Below are positions 34,464-46,477 of a DNA stretch of 64,000 nt, in pieces; position 1 is the first letter of the stretch, and the number at the start of each line of letters is the position of its first letter. Below the pieces are notes generated by a model. It was not told the DNA's origin. It saw only the letters and a program-made list of their open reading frames with translations, and ran no database searches. The translations under genes and the position numbers were made by a program. This DNA is from Calamus simplicifolius (taxonomy: Eukaryota > Streptophyta > Magnoliopsida > Arecales > Arecaceae), in NCBI GenBank assembly GCA_900491605.1, contig UESW01004424.1:683322-747321 (forward strand), in the 5' to 3' direction.

Positions 34464-37400
34464 GGACCTCAGCGGCCCAAAGGGCACAAACACCCCGGAC
34501 TAGCGCGAGAAACCTCCAGAGGTTCAAGACTTGTGTTCTAGGCGGCCCCGAGTCAAACTCCCGGGCTGGCACGAGAAACCCTCGTGATAGTTTTCAAAAG
34601 GACCTCGGCGGTCCAAAGGGCACAGACATCCTAAACCGGCATGAGAAACCTTCGAAGGTTCAAGTCTTGTGTTCTAGGCGGCTCCGAGTCAAACTCCTGG
34701 GCCAGCGTGAGAAACCCCGTGGCAGTTTTCAAAAGGACCTCGGCGGCCCAAACGGCACAGACACCCCAGACCGGCGCGAGAAACCTCCGGAGGTTCAAGT
34801 CTTGTGTTCTAGGCGGCCCTAAGTCAAACTCCCGGGCCAGCGCGAGAAACCCCTGTGGCAGTTTTCAAAAGGACCTCAACGGCCCAAAGGGCACAGACAC
34901 CCTAGACCGGCGCGAGAAACCTCCGGAGGTTCAAGTCTTGTGTTCTAGGTGGCTCCGAGTCAAACTCCCGGGTCGGCGCGAGAAACCCTTGTGGCAGTTT
35001 TCAAAAGGACCTCGGCGGCCCAAAGGGCACAGACACCCCAGACCGGTGCGAGAAACCTCCGAAGGTTCAAGTCTTATGTTCTAGGCAGCTCTGAGTCAAA
35101 CTCTTAGGCTGGCACGAGAAACCTCCGTAGCAGTTTTTAAAAGGATCTCGGCTCCCAAAGGGCACAAATAACCCGGACCGGCACGAGAAACCTCCGGAGG
35201 TTCAAGTCTTGTGTTCTAGGCGGCCCCGAGTCAAACTCCCGGGCCGGCGCGAGAAACCCCCGTGGCAATTTTCAAAAGACCTCGGTGGCCCAAAGGGCAC
35301 AGACACCCCGGACCGGCGCGAGAAACCTCCGGAGGTTCAAGTCTTATGTTCTAGGCGGCCTCAAGTCAAACTCCTGGGCTGGCGCGAGAAACCCCCATGG
35401 CAGTTTTCAAAAGGACCTCGACGGCCCAAAGGGCATAGACATCTCGGACTGGCGCGAGAAACCTCCGGAGGTTCAAGTCTTGTGTTCTAGGCAGCCCCGA
35501 GTCAATCTCTCGAGCTGTCGCAAGAAACCCCCTTGGCAGTTTTCAAAAGGACCTTGGCAGCCCAAAGGGCGCAGACATCCCAGACCGGCGCGAGAAACCT
35601 TCGAAGGTTCAAGTCTTGTGTTCTAGGTGGCCCCAAGTCAAACTCCCGGACCGGCGCGAGAAATCCCCATTGCAGTTTTCAAAAGGACCTCAGCGGCCCA
35701 AAGGGCACAGACACCCCGGACCGGCGCGAGAAACCTCCGGAGGTTCAAGTCTTGTGTTCTAGGCGGCCCTGAGTCAAACTCCCGGGCCAGCGTGAGAAAC
35801 TTCCACGACAGTTTTCAAAAGGACCTTGGCGGACCAAAAGGTACAGATACCCCGGACCGGTGCGAAAAACCTCCGGAGGTTCAAGTCTTGTGTTCTAGGC
35901 GGCCCCGAGTCAAACTCCCGGGCCAGCGTGAGAAACCCCTGTGGCAGTTTTCAAAAGGACCTCGGTGGCCCAAAGGGCACAGACACCCCGGACCGGCATG
36001 AGAAACCTCCGGAGGTTCAAGTCTTGTGTTCTAGGCGGCCTCGAGTCAAACTTCCGGGTCGGCGCGAGAAACCCTCATGGCAGTTTTCAAAAGGACCTCG
36101 GCGGCCCAAAGGGCATAGACACCCCGGACCGGCGCGAGAAACCTTCGGAGGTTCAAGTCTTGTGTTCTAGGCAGCCCCGAGTCAATCTCCCGGGCTGGTG
36201 CAAGAAACCCCCTTGGCAGTTTTCAAAAGGACCTCGGCGGCCCAAAGGGCACAGACACCCCGGACCGGCGCGAGAAACCTTCGAAGGTTCAAGTCTTGTG
36301 TTCTAGGTGGCCCCAAGTCAAACTCCCGGACCGGCTCGAGAAACCCCCATAACAGTTTTCAAAAGGACCTCGGCGGCCCAAAGGGCACAGACACCCTGGA
36401 CCGGCGCGAGAAACCTCCGGAGGTTCAAGTCTTATGTTCTAGGCGGCCCTGAGTCAAACTCCCGGGCCAGCGTGAGAAATATCCGTGGCAGTTTTCAAAA
36501 GGACCTTGGTGGACCAAAGGGCACAGACACCCCGGACCGGCGCGAGAAACCTTCGGAGGTTCAAGTCTTGTGTTCTAGGCGGCCCCGAGTCAAACTCCCG
36601 GGCCGGCGCGAGAAACCCCCGTGGCAGTTTTCAAAAGGATATCGGTGGCCCAAAGGGCACAGACACCCCGGACCGGCGCGAGAAACCTTCGGAGGTTCAA
36701 GTCTTGTATTCTAGGCGGCCTCGAGTAAAACTCCCGGGCCGGCGCAAGAAACCCCCATGGCAGTTTTCAAAAGGACCTCGGCGGCCCAAAGGGCATAGAC
36801 ACCCCGGACCGGCGCGAGAAACCTCCGGAGGTTCAAGTCTTGTGTTCTAGGCGGCCCAGAGTCAATCTCCCGGGCTGGCACAAGAAACTCCCGTGGCAGT
36901 TTTCAAAAGGACCTCGGCAGCCCAAAGGGCACAGACACCTCGGACCGGCGCGAGAAACCTTCGAAGGTTTAAGTCTTGTGTTCTAGGCGGCCCCAAGTCA
37001 AACTCCCGGACTGGCGCGAGAAACCCCCATGGCAGTTTTCAAAAGGACCTCGGCGGCCCAAAGGGCACAGACACCCCGGACCGGTGCGAGAAACCTCCGG
37101 AGGTTCAAGTCTTGTGTTCTAGGCGGCCCTGAGTCAAAATCCCGGGCCAGCGCGAGAAACTTCCGCGGCAGTTTTCAAAAGGACCTTGGCGGACCAACGG
37201 GCACAGACACCCCGGACCGGCGCGAGAAACCTCCGGAGGTTCAAGTCTTATGTTCTAGGCGGCCTTGAGTCAAACTCCCGGGCCAGCGCGAGAAACTTCC
37301 GCGGCAGTTTTCAAAAGGACCTTGGCGGACCAAAGGGCACAGACACCCCGGACCGGTGCGAGAAACCTCCGGAGGTTCAAGTCTTGTGTTCTAGGCGGCC

Positions 37401-37510
37401 CCGAGTCAAGCTTCCGGGCCGGCGCAAGAAACTGTCGGAGGTTCAAATCCTAAATTCCAGGCGGCCCCGAGTTGAGCTCCCAGGTCAGCATGGGAGGTCC
37501 CTCGTGTAAT
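34464..37510. repeat. Satellite-like array in element C, about 22 copies of ~136 bp
   Basis: Between the integrase stop and the antisense ORF lies a continuous array of units of about 136-137 bp. Each holds GGACCTCGGCGGCCCAAAGG, CACAGACACCCCGGACCGG, CGCGAGAAACCTCCGGAGG, TTCAAGTCTTGTGTTCTAGG and GTCAAACTCCCGGGCCGG. The motif CGGCGCGAGAAAC occurs twice per unit, 66 and about 71 bp apart, so each unit looks like a diverged dimer of ~68-bp monomers. Because the unit is not a multiple of three, it throws up overlapping open frames of about 80-135 codons in all phases; none is a gene. Tandem arrays in this position are known in Tat/Ogre elements. Confidence 0.95.
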
Positions 37511-37747
37511 TCTTATTTCTCGAACGAGTTATGCTGACTGATTATCAAATGTACTTGGGGGAATAAGGATATTTTGCTGAACGTCGGAGTACGATCGCCT
37601 AGAAGGTCGAAAAAACTGACAGGATCGGTTTAAAGATCGAAACCATACACAAGATTACCAAAAAGACTATGCTATTAATGTATTGTCATACAAAAGGCCA
37701 ATCTTGGCCGCATTACAAAACATGAAAAGAACAAAAGAAAGCCAAAA
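37511..37747. other. Spacer between satellite array and antisense ORF
   Basis: This is about 240 bp of non-repetitive sequence inside element C. No motif was recognised. Confidence 0.5.
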
Positions 37748-40214
37748 TCAAGGCTCGGAGGACTCTGACTCGCCCTCCACATCTTCATCCACAGGTTGAA
37801 TGTCATCAAGGTTACCTAGTCGGTGAACTTGAAGAATTTTCTCTTTACACTTCTCAAATCCCTTGGCATAGGCGTCGATGGCTGCTTCGCTGCACTCGGC
37901 CACGAATTCAACGGGCCTTTATAAGCCTCCACAGCACCTTGGGCTCGCTGGTCGGTAGCACTGACCCTGATCATGGCTTTAGCCTTAGCAGCCATTATAC
38001 TCTTCTTGGCTTGAACTTCAGCGACGATCAGTTTAGCCAAGGTTTCCCTAACCTTTTCTTCAGCAGAGGCCAGCTTCTCCTCAATAGAACTTAGCCGCTC
38101 CTCGGCACACTGGCCAATCTCTCCTCCGCGGCTCGGGCCTCAAATTCGAGCAACTCTGCCCTATCCTCTGCTGCAGCTGCTCTCTCTTCAGCCTGAGTGG
38201 CCCTGAGAAGAGCGCTCTTCAGTCTTTCCTTGGTTGGCCCTAGCCTCGACATGACTTCGGCCAGCTTGGCATCGGCCACTCGAGCCTTCCTCTCAGCTTC
38301 TTCAACTTGGGCCTTAAGAGCCCGACCCTCCTCTTCAGCGGCTCTTAGGGCACAGGACACTGCGAGCTCCCGAGCTTTGACCTCGAACAATTCCCGGGTC
38401 AGCTCATCCACCTGAGCCTTGAGAGCGTCTAACTCAGACGGGCCCTACTTTTGGTTGCCCGAGCCTCCGAGGCAAGCGTCCCGAAGAACGAAGGCACTAT
38501 TAGATGCCTGCATACACCAGAAGGTGAGAGACCAATTATAATTAATCTGAAGAAAGAGGGAGCTAAGGATCCCATATTGTCACCTGGAGGATGGCGGTGA
38601 AGAAAGTATCAAGGGATTTCTCTAGCGGCTGGCGTCGAAGCTCGGCTTGGAGATTGGGCAAGGCCAAGCGGTTAAGCAGATGCTCGGCTAGGCGACCTCG
38701 GCGAATTGCATTGACCCCGAGTGGCCGATTCAAAAGTCCCTCATCGGAGGGCACCTCCACCCCCTCCTGGGGTGAGTGAACATCCGAGGGTCGGTCCTCG
38801 CCGGCCTCCTGAACCGGAGGTGTCATCACCCTCTCTTCCGGTGGAACCTCACCCTCGACTTCGGCGGGTGGCGGAGATTTCTTCCTTGCTGGCTCCTCTC
38901 GAATCCCAGCCAGAGGGACTCCCATTGGTGGCCCTTCTTAAACACCAGCTGAAGGAACCTCTGTTACTAACTCTTCAACAGAGGGATCCCTCTCTCTTGC
39001 TTCTCCTACCAATGTGACTTCGGGGGAGGGGGGTGGCCGCTCAGCCCGTTTTGGCTTTTTGGGCGCCGCCCTCGCCGGGCCCCTGACGGCCTTTCTCTTT
39101 TCTTAAGGGCCTCCGATAAAAATCTATAGAAAACCTCATCTCTGCACCATGAAAGCATAGAGTCAAAAGACAAAAACAAGAATAATAAAATAAACACAAA
39201 CACGAAAAGAAACCATGAACAAATAAAGGCATATATACATATATACGTACATAACAAACAAATGAAGAATAAAAGAAAGGACAAGGAACTGTGGCCAACG
39301 GCCGAGGAAGGTGACGCTCACCAGATATCGGTGAGGGTGCCCCCGGCGCTGCTAAGGCCTCACGAAGGTTACCCTCCGATAGTAGCTCTGCACAGGGAGG
39401 GACGATGGAGGACAGGAGGGCCTTGAAAAGTTCTCGATCCCTTTCCTCTATTGTGGAATTTTTATTGGGACTGGTGTCAGGATAACTCCAAGATGTCTTC
39501 ACCCCCTCACCATGAACATAAAAGAAATGCGACTTCCACTCTTTAACCTTCGAAGGCAAGTCCAACTTGAGAACCCTCTTGGAACGAGAGGCAAAACTCT
39601 ACTAGCCGCTCTTGGAGGAGTTCCTAAGTTTGTACAAAGCTCGAAAGAGAGAAACTCGAGCGGGGGCACCATGAAAATGGCAAAGCACTATGAATGCGTA
39701 TATAATTCGAATGGAATTTGGGGTCAGTTGCGCAGAAACTAGGTTGTACCTATCTAGAAGATTTAAAAAGAAGGAATGGAGAGGAAGGCGGAGCCCACTC
39801 TTGAGGAATTCCTCATAAAGTGCGACTCCTCCTCGGCCACAAGTCACCTTATCGCCATGCCAAGGGGCAGACAGACAAACACTGTCAGGAACGTTATACC
39901 GGACCCTAATCCTCCTTATGTCTTCAGGATGGAACATATCCCCCTTGGGCCCGTGGAGGTGGATCTAGAGGGAGATATCGAATGGGACGGTGGAGGCGAA
40001 ACCCTAGGGTCGGAGAGGGGGCCCTTACCACTGGAGAAGGAACCCCACCTGAAGGGACTTCGCCCGAGGGAACCTCGCCGGGGGATGGGTTAACAGCCTC
40101 AAAATGACCAGGAATAGTGATCCCGTCGGGAGCATAGCGGCGAGCCTCGAGAATCTCTTCCCTAGATGGTTCGACTAAAGGCCCCTTGCCCTTCCTATCG
40201 ATTTGGGGATCCAT
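37748..40214 (-). pseudogene. Antisense ORF of element C, 'putative gypsy-type transposon' family protein
   Basis: Read from 40214 on the minus strand the frame begins MDPQIDRKGKGPLVEPSREE. After a Pro-rich stretch and frame changes it gives FHPEDIRRIRVRYNVPDSV, RGGVALYEEFLKSGLRLPLH, LLDRYNLVSAQLTPNSIRII and LPSKVKEWKSHFFYV. Together these match the plant-wide domain often labelled 'putative gypsy-type transposon' (Transposase_28). A Pro/Glu-rich linker follows. Then comes a long Ala/Glu-rich coiled coil (38411-38091) and a C-terminal stretch (KCKEKILQVHRLGNLDDIQ) ending ESSEP stop at 37748. GT...AG borders suggest introns, for example after PSPISG near 39320 with an acceptor near 39130. Function is unknown. 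At least three frame breaks make this copy defective. Confidence 0.75.
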
Positions 40215-40685
40215 CGAAAAGAAAGAAACACACAAGGAAAACCAAGAAACTAACCTCGAAATAGAAGGACAAAAGCAAAGGGAAGCTCGGTGCTTGGAGG
40301 AGGGATGAGAAGCAAGAGGAACATAGAAGTGATAGAAGAAAAAAGGGATAGACGGGATAATGTTAACTCCCTGGATTTCGGAGACCCCGCCCATCATGAA
40401 GAGCGAAGCGGCGAGCGCCGAATCGTGGCCCAAGTGTCACTAACCCGTAAGTGGAGCACATTTTCCCCAGCAAAAAGAGCCGCCAGAGTAATTTAAGTAC
40501 GTAACCTCTCTTCCCGTCAATCACGAGGCGTTTCTTTTAAATAATAAAAAGATTCTTAAGAAGACTTAATCTCCCTAGAAGCGCACGCCCATCATTAACG
40601 GGATGTGGTGCAATAAATCTAATTATATGAGAATTTTTCGCACTCCTTTCTCTTGGCAAGTGCTACGCACATGAGGACCAAGACT
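40215..40685. other. Element C 3' internal region upstream of the antisense ORF
   Basis: This region has no sense-strand gene. It would hold the promoter and leader of the antisense ORF if that is transcribed. Minus-strand reading frames extending into it (to 40433) are probably leader sequence, since the natural-looking start is at 40214. Confidence 0.45.
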
Positions 40686-40703
40686 CAGGAGGGGGGGGGG
40701 ATA
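40686..40703 (+). promoter_or_regulatory. Polypurine tract of element C
   Basis: CAGGAGGGGGGGGGGATA lies directly against the 3' LTR start. It is the expected plus-strand priming site for reverse transcription. Confidence 0.85.
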
Positions 40704-41855
40704 TGATGTGGCTAGTAAAAGCCACGTGATAAAACAGTGCTCGATTGGCTAGTAAAAGCCACGTGATAAAATGATACTCGGCCCCAGGGCTGGTCCTAGG
40801 CGGCCTCGACGGTGCTCGGCCCCTAGGCGGTCCCAAGGCCGGTCCTAGGCAGCCTCGATGGTGCTTGGCTCCTAGGCGACCCCAGGGCCGATCCTAGGCG
40901 GCCTCGATAGTGTCTAGCCCCTAGGCGGGGATCTTTTTCCAGAACCTCGCAGATTTGAGACGTCAATTCTGACATCATCCTCAGAGGATCCCAGCCTAAA
41001 AAGTCATTAGCAGAATTTAATGACTCTGGCTAAATAAGCATCAAAAGGTGATTACCTGCCATAAAGTATCAATCACTTCGAGTCAGAAAGACCACTAAAG
41101 CCCAAAGTCATTAGCAGAATTTAATAACTCTAGCTAAATAAGCATCAAAAGGCGATTACCTGCCATAAAGTATCAATCACTTCGAGTCAGAAAGGCCACT
41201 AAAGCCCAAAAGTCATTAGCAGAATTTAATGACTCTGGCTAAATAAGCATCAAAAGGCGATTACCTGCCATAAAGTATCAATCACTTCGAGTCAGAAAGG
41301 CCACTAAGGCCCAAAAGTTATTAACAAAATTTAATGACTATGGCTAAATAAGCATCCAAAGGTGATTGCCTACCATAAAGTATCAATCACCTCGAGTCAG
41401 AAAAGCCACTAAGACCCAAAAAGCCATCAATAGAAATTAATAGCTCTTGCTAAATAAGCATTAAAAGCTGATTATTCCTGGAAGAACATTGATGATGTCA
41501 GAATAATGAATGCGGATCCAATTCGACCAGCTCTGCCATTCATTTGTAAGAATGCTGACACGCCATGAGGCGGGAGGGGTGAGCAAAGGAAAAGGCCGAT
41601 AAAAAGGGAGGTAAGAGCAAACAGAAAAAAAGACTTCAAGCCCAAAAGAAAAACAAACTACTTCTACCACATAAATCTCTTCTCCTAGATTACTGCTGTG
41701 TTTCTGGTTGCTAACTTGGGCATCGGAGGGCTCCGTCGGAATCTTTGATCGTGAGACTTCTTGCAGGTTTGAAGGACAAAGAAGAAACCCTCATACTTTT
41801 CAGAAGTGATGACCGACGCTCAAGGACGCCAGCTCAAAGTGACCAGGCATCAACA
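40704..41855 (+). repeat. 3' LTR of element C
   Basis: It matches the 5' LTR from TGATGTGGCTAGTAAA to GGCATCAACA, with three instead of five copies of the 49-bp unit and the same ~106-bp unit array. It is followed by GTCCC. Confidence 0.92.
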
Positions 41856-41860
41856 GTCCC

Positions 41861-44800
41861 AGCCCATAAACTACCATTATTATCGCCTTCTAAACTTGAG
41901 TTTGCATCTCTAGTCTCTTATCTTCTTTAATAGATCTGAAGATTTGATCTTGGACCTGGCACAACTTTTGAAGCATTAAATCGGATGTTAATGGTAAAAT
42001 CCTCTGTTTTGTTGCAATCGAGATGTTTAATGTGACGACATATCTTGCTTCTTTTTCTTCCCCGTAACTTTCATCATCTTGTTCTTGTCTCTTCCTTCCT
42101 TGTGAAATGATAAAGAGCTCTGATCCAATGCACCCATAGCGCCGCGTGGCACTTATGCGTTTACCTGGCTGCATGAACCCGTGACCTCAAAGATTGGTAA
42201 GCCAAGGGTTTGATGATCCTATTTCGTTGTAGTTTATCTGACTCTATGCTTAGTCTATTCAATCTGGTACGACTTACATAGCTAATTATTGGTGTACGAT
42301 TCCATCTTTCGATGCTTCCCTCTCAAGAATCCGGTCAGCATCTGTCCTAAAGAATGCTTGTAGGCAACCATTTCCCACCTATCCAAGCCATCAGAAGAGT
42401 CCCCCCCCACTGCTAAATGCAACGCTAACCAGCTAGGTGAGCGTTTTTCTTTCTTTCTTTTTTTTTTCTTTCATCTGACACCATGGCCGACCGCCATCTT
42501 AGAGAATGAAATGAAAAACCATGACAATTCAATTAGAATATGATGTCCCCTCCCCAGTGGTTTGAAAGAAAGAAAAATAAGGATGTGACAGGCTTGACCA
42601 TGGAATTTTTTTTTCGGAGATAAACGTTAGGGGATGGGGTAGCCATCAGAAATTCCAAATCAATTCAATTGAAGTTTTATTTAGTTGTTGATGATTATTC
42701 GGGATTTGTCTGTTGGTTTATTCAATTATTCCCATGCCATATCTTGAGCCTGTACGTGTTTCACAGCCATATTAGAAGAGAAGAGAGGCTGCGAATTGGA
42801 CATCAATTGTTGGTGTCGATGGTTCGTGCGTTGCAATTACTAGTTATAATTACTGCCAGTGTCAGATAAGAGATATAGAAGGCGTTCTGAGTCAGATGGG
42901 CCATCCAAATTAGTGCATGTATCGGAGGGCAACATCCTTTAATAGATACCCACCAACAAGACAGGTAGGTAGGCAGGTAGGTCCCTTGATGAAGTCAACT
43001 ATCCGATCAACAGATATCTAACTTGGAACCGTTGGAGGATTGATGGGTGCGAAGGAGCAAAGTTATATACATATATATATATCCAGCTCTTCACAAACTA
43101 ACGACGTAGCCTCCTCACATGGGAAGAGGCTGTTCTGCGAGTGAGAGCCGAAAAACATTACGTACGTGGATTCTTAGTTGCGATGAATGCTTCAATCAAT
43201 AGCGTCATAAAAATAGTACCAGATTTTTTTTTTTTTTTTTTTTTGGGCACCAGAATCGCTCATACGAAATCATCCTTTCGCTTTCCAATTATATTCTCCA
43301 CGCACAATAGGCTTTCATGACGCAAAATTCAATAGTTAATGAAAGTGGATCCAGACTGGGTTGATTTAAGTAGCCCTTTATGAACACTTGTTGTTAATAG
43401 AGACCAAAACTGCATCATGAAATCTTTGTAGACGGTTGACGCCTTGGATACGTGCGTGCGTATACTTTGTGTGATCCTTAATTGGGACAAGTCACAAAGA
43501 TGCCGAGCGAGATAGGATTTTATCCTCCATATTTTAATGCACTTATAGGAATACAATTTGCTACTCAGCATTAGATGCTAGAGATGCGTTCTCTCGTTTT
43601 GTTTCTTTCCTTTTTTTTTTTTTTTTTTCTTTTTTTTTTTTGAATTTCAAGAGCTGGGCATTAATATTATTATGGTGTTTAAAACAAAGAACGTGTGACA
43701 GAAATAAAGAAAAAATCTTGATTTTTCCCTATCAGCATGGCGGTTTGACATTTTACTATTGTATATCTTTTAAGCTTTTTTGCACGACTGGCAAAAGTTA
43801 TTCTATTATTTGATGCTAATTGTTTAGTAGCGATGGTGGCGGTGGCGGCAACGCAATGCCAATGGTCCTCTTGGTCACCGGTCACCACCATACATATCGA
43901 TTAATGCAAAGCCACATCAAACGTGGTGCAGACCAACTCCACGTGGAAAATGTATTCAACCATGAAATTTTTGCCCATAATATTTTCATGCAATGATTGT
44001 AAAGATTATGACTATGATAGTTGATTAATAGAAGGAAGGGGACGGGAGTTCTTCTGATGAGCCACATGTCACAGGTTACAAATTATAGAATTATGGCGTT
44101 GATTCTAGAGAGGCAGATACGGTTACTGGAAGAAAGGAGAGGATTGGGGCCTTCACTCTCCCAAGTACCAAAAAGAGGAACCTTATGGCTCCCATCCATC
44201 TAAATCATTGCAGTGTTTTCTTGAATTCTCTACCACTTTTGCTTAGGACCTGTGCTCGATCTCACACCAAATATTTGAGAAAAAAAGTCTTTCTGCATCA
44301 TATGCAGCACAAGAGAATAGTATACATATTGATTGGCTATGCGTGCATGCAAATCATATTTACGATAACAAAAAAATAAAATTATCTTTGGCACACAAAG
44401 CTGTATGCATACATGATCAATCACCATGCATGATACATGCGATTTGCACTGCACTCCATGCATAAAATCTTTTTCATATTTGGGAGTCTAACTACAGCCC
44501 TCACCTATAGAGCAAAGGGTTGTGACAAAGGAACAATAGGCCACTATGGGCTGGGTTCTCCAAATCGGCCTTGTGGGCTCCATAAGCTTGGCCCATCAAG
44601 CATGGGGCGATTTATCTTCCGCTCTACACAGCGATGGAGATGGAAAAGACTTTGTGCATCGGAAGCGATTTATCTTTCACTCTACACAGTGATGGAGATG
44701 AAAAAGTTTTATACATCGGCGCTTTCGATGCATAAATGTGCATCGAGTATACGAATTGACCGTGCATCCATGCCACTACGCATGCAATCATTGGATTGCA

Positions 44801-46298
44801 ACACATATGGTGGTATGGGCATATGACCAATTCAAGGCTCGCGCACAAAGATTTTTCCGATGGAGATTGGCCACCTTCATTCAAGGTTGCGGTGCCCCCA
44901 TATCCCCTGGTAACAAGGTGTCCATCGTTCTAAGCCAACGGTAGAATACCAAAGGTATCTCCCCCATTATTAATCTATTCTTGTCTGCTACAGTTGGATG
45001 ATTAAATTTGATTCATTAGCTCCTACGCAAATTACCAATGCCTCAGAAATCCTGACCAAAACTTATTCGTTTTCTAAGAAATATTTTTCCAAAATTCTCT
45101 CAGTTTTTTTTTTTCCCCTAAAATATATGAATCGAATTCTGCACTTCTGAAAACCACACCAACTAATTGTTGGTGCTATTTTGAACATTTCACAGTAGTA
45201 TCATCCTCTCTTATTCATGATGCACAAATATCGCATATGTCGCAATCAGGGCAACATTCATCGTTATCAACAGAGAATTCATATGCATGCCGACAACAGA
45301 ATCGATGGCCTTGGATTTACCTTATTCATTGATCCTCTATTATCTTAGAGAGCAAGGAAGTTGATCACTAAACTATAGTGAAAAGACTGGCTAATAATTT
45401 AAGCGTCCCTACTTGCCATGAAGCCTTGCTCTTTCCTCTTTCGAGATAACAAAATGAGTGAATTGTCTCTTCATCTTGATCAACTTAAAATTAAACAACA
45501 TAATTTTATCGATAAAAGAATGAGAAAAATAAATACGACAAGGATGACGGCTACAATAGCAGCAACGTAGAGAAGAAGAGAAGAAACAAAATGAAAAGGA
45601 ACAGTGTTTGAATCTGGTAAAGTTTGTTGTATTTTATTGACCTGGATAAATCTTAACGATTAATGGATGAAGGAAGGATCTATAAAAAATTAGCAAACAA
45701 CTAGTCAGTTGCCAGCCGGTTGCCTTTTATTATTTTTAATCCATGAAAAGGCTGACATCGAAACATGTATGCATGGATCACAGCCATCTCTTTTTTTTTT
45801 TCAAAAAAAGAAAAAAAGACATATGGTCATTTTGCTTTTATTGTTGCTTATAATGATGTCAGGTGATCCATGGTGCAGTGCATAAAAATTTCATGATTAT
45901 GTTGACTAATTATCCCATTTTCTACGCTATATATTTTTTTCCCTTATAATTAACATTGCACGAGTGAGGCTCGAAACTGCCCACGTCATCTCAAAAACTT
46001 TATCCCATGGCTAACTTTTTAAAAGTATTATTATTATTATAATATATATATATATATCCTTTAAATGACGCATTAGGGTGGGGTTATCGGGAGATTTCTT
46101 GTGACTATGGGTCTTCTCAAACTTCTTGTAGTACAAGCATGAGGCCCGTAGCATTTTCCCGGAGATGGTGACAGATGCGCACGCCTCTTTCGCCGATGTG
46201 ACGGGGATAATTATTTAAATAGTGAGAGTAACTTTCATGACCTAATCATCTCACATTTTGATGGCTTCACTTCTATAAGTATATCCATGCCCATCAGC
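41861..46298. other. Intergenic region upstream of the NAC gene
   Basis: AT-rich sequence without a recognised gene. It holds microsatellites and homopolymer runs: AGGTAGGT-like near 42963, (TA)n near 43065, and poly-T near 43222 and 43610-43640. It also contains a short tandem duplication at 44607-44720 and a dispersed repeat at about 44725-44880. The regulatory sequence of the NAC gene probably lies in the last 1-2 kb. Confidence 0.5.
44607..44720. repeat. Tandem duplication, two copies of about 57 bp
   Basis: GCGATTTATCTT(C/T)C(G/A)CTCTAC, ACAG(C/T)GATGGAGATG and AAAAG...CATCGG occur twice in succession. The unit is followed by a repeat that also occurs downstream of the NAC gene near 49.9 kb. 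Confidence 0.85.
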
Positions 46299-46306
46299 TC
46301 TATATA
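46299..46306 (+). promoter_or_regulatory. TATA box of the NAC gene
   Basis: TCTATATAGAAG about 172 bp before the start codon, in a T/C-rich leader context, is a good plant TATA box with room for a leader of about 140 bp. It is a sequence match only. Confidence 0.6.
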
Positions 46307-46477
46307 GAAGAATATATTGAAGCCATCCTCAGAATTTCACAACCAACCAACCAACGAACCTTGACAAGATATTTTTATTAATTTTAGCACCAACTCTCTG
46401 ATCAAGTACTGTGTACGCCTTTGCCATCCATCTTTCCTTCCTTCCCTCCCTCCCGCTGTATACTACGATCGATATTC

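Larger units (their letters stand above)
25179..41855 (+). mobile_element. Ty3/gypsy element C, Tat-like, 16.7 kb with nested copia
   Basis: Its LTRs (25179-26406, 40704-41855) both start TGATGTGGCTAGTAAA and end GGCATCAACA, and a perfect GTCCC target duplication (25174-25178, 41856-41860) brackets them. The internal order is gag, protease, RT, RNase H, a second RNase H-like domain, integrase, a long satellite-like array and an antisense ORF. The second RNase H, the long 3' region with tandem repeats and an antisense ORF are known features of the Tat lineage (Ogre/Retand/Grande-like). The protease is interrupted by copia fragment D. Confidence 0.92.

Noticed and set aside
34641..37509. Many overlapping plus-strand frames of 80-147 codons with shared RNLRRFKSCVLGG-like text
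   Set aside because: The repeat unit is about 136 bp (not a multiple of three) and stop-poor, so every phase opens in turn. This is a tandem-repeat artefact rather than a repeat protein.
34464..37510. CRISPR-like direct repeats
   Set aside because: The repeats are contiguous, with no unique spacers, and lie inside a plant retrotransposon.
39006..39284. Hydrophobic minus-strand frame that looks like a membrane segment
   Set aside because: It overlaps the proposed intron of the antisense ORF, and the hydrophobic run comes from T-rich intron sequence.
42669..42869. Frame with KFYLVVDDYSGFVCWF, reminiscent of a copia integrase block
   Set aside because: One short resemblance only, with no neighbouring integrase or RT motifs in any frame; likely chance.
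46421..46477. Upstream in-frame start for the NAC gene
   Set aside because: The extra 19 residues (Pro/Ser-rich) do not match NAC N-termini; the start at 46478 gives the usual MGLRDIE beginning.
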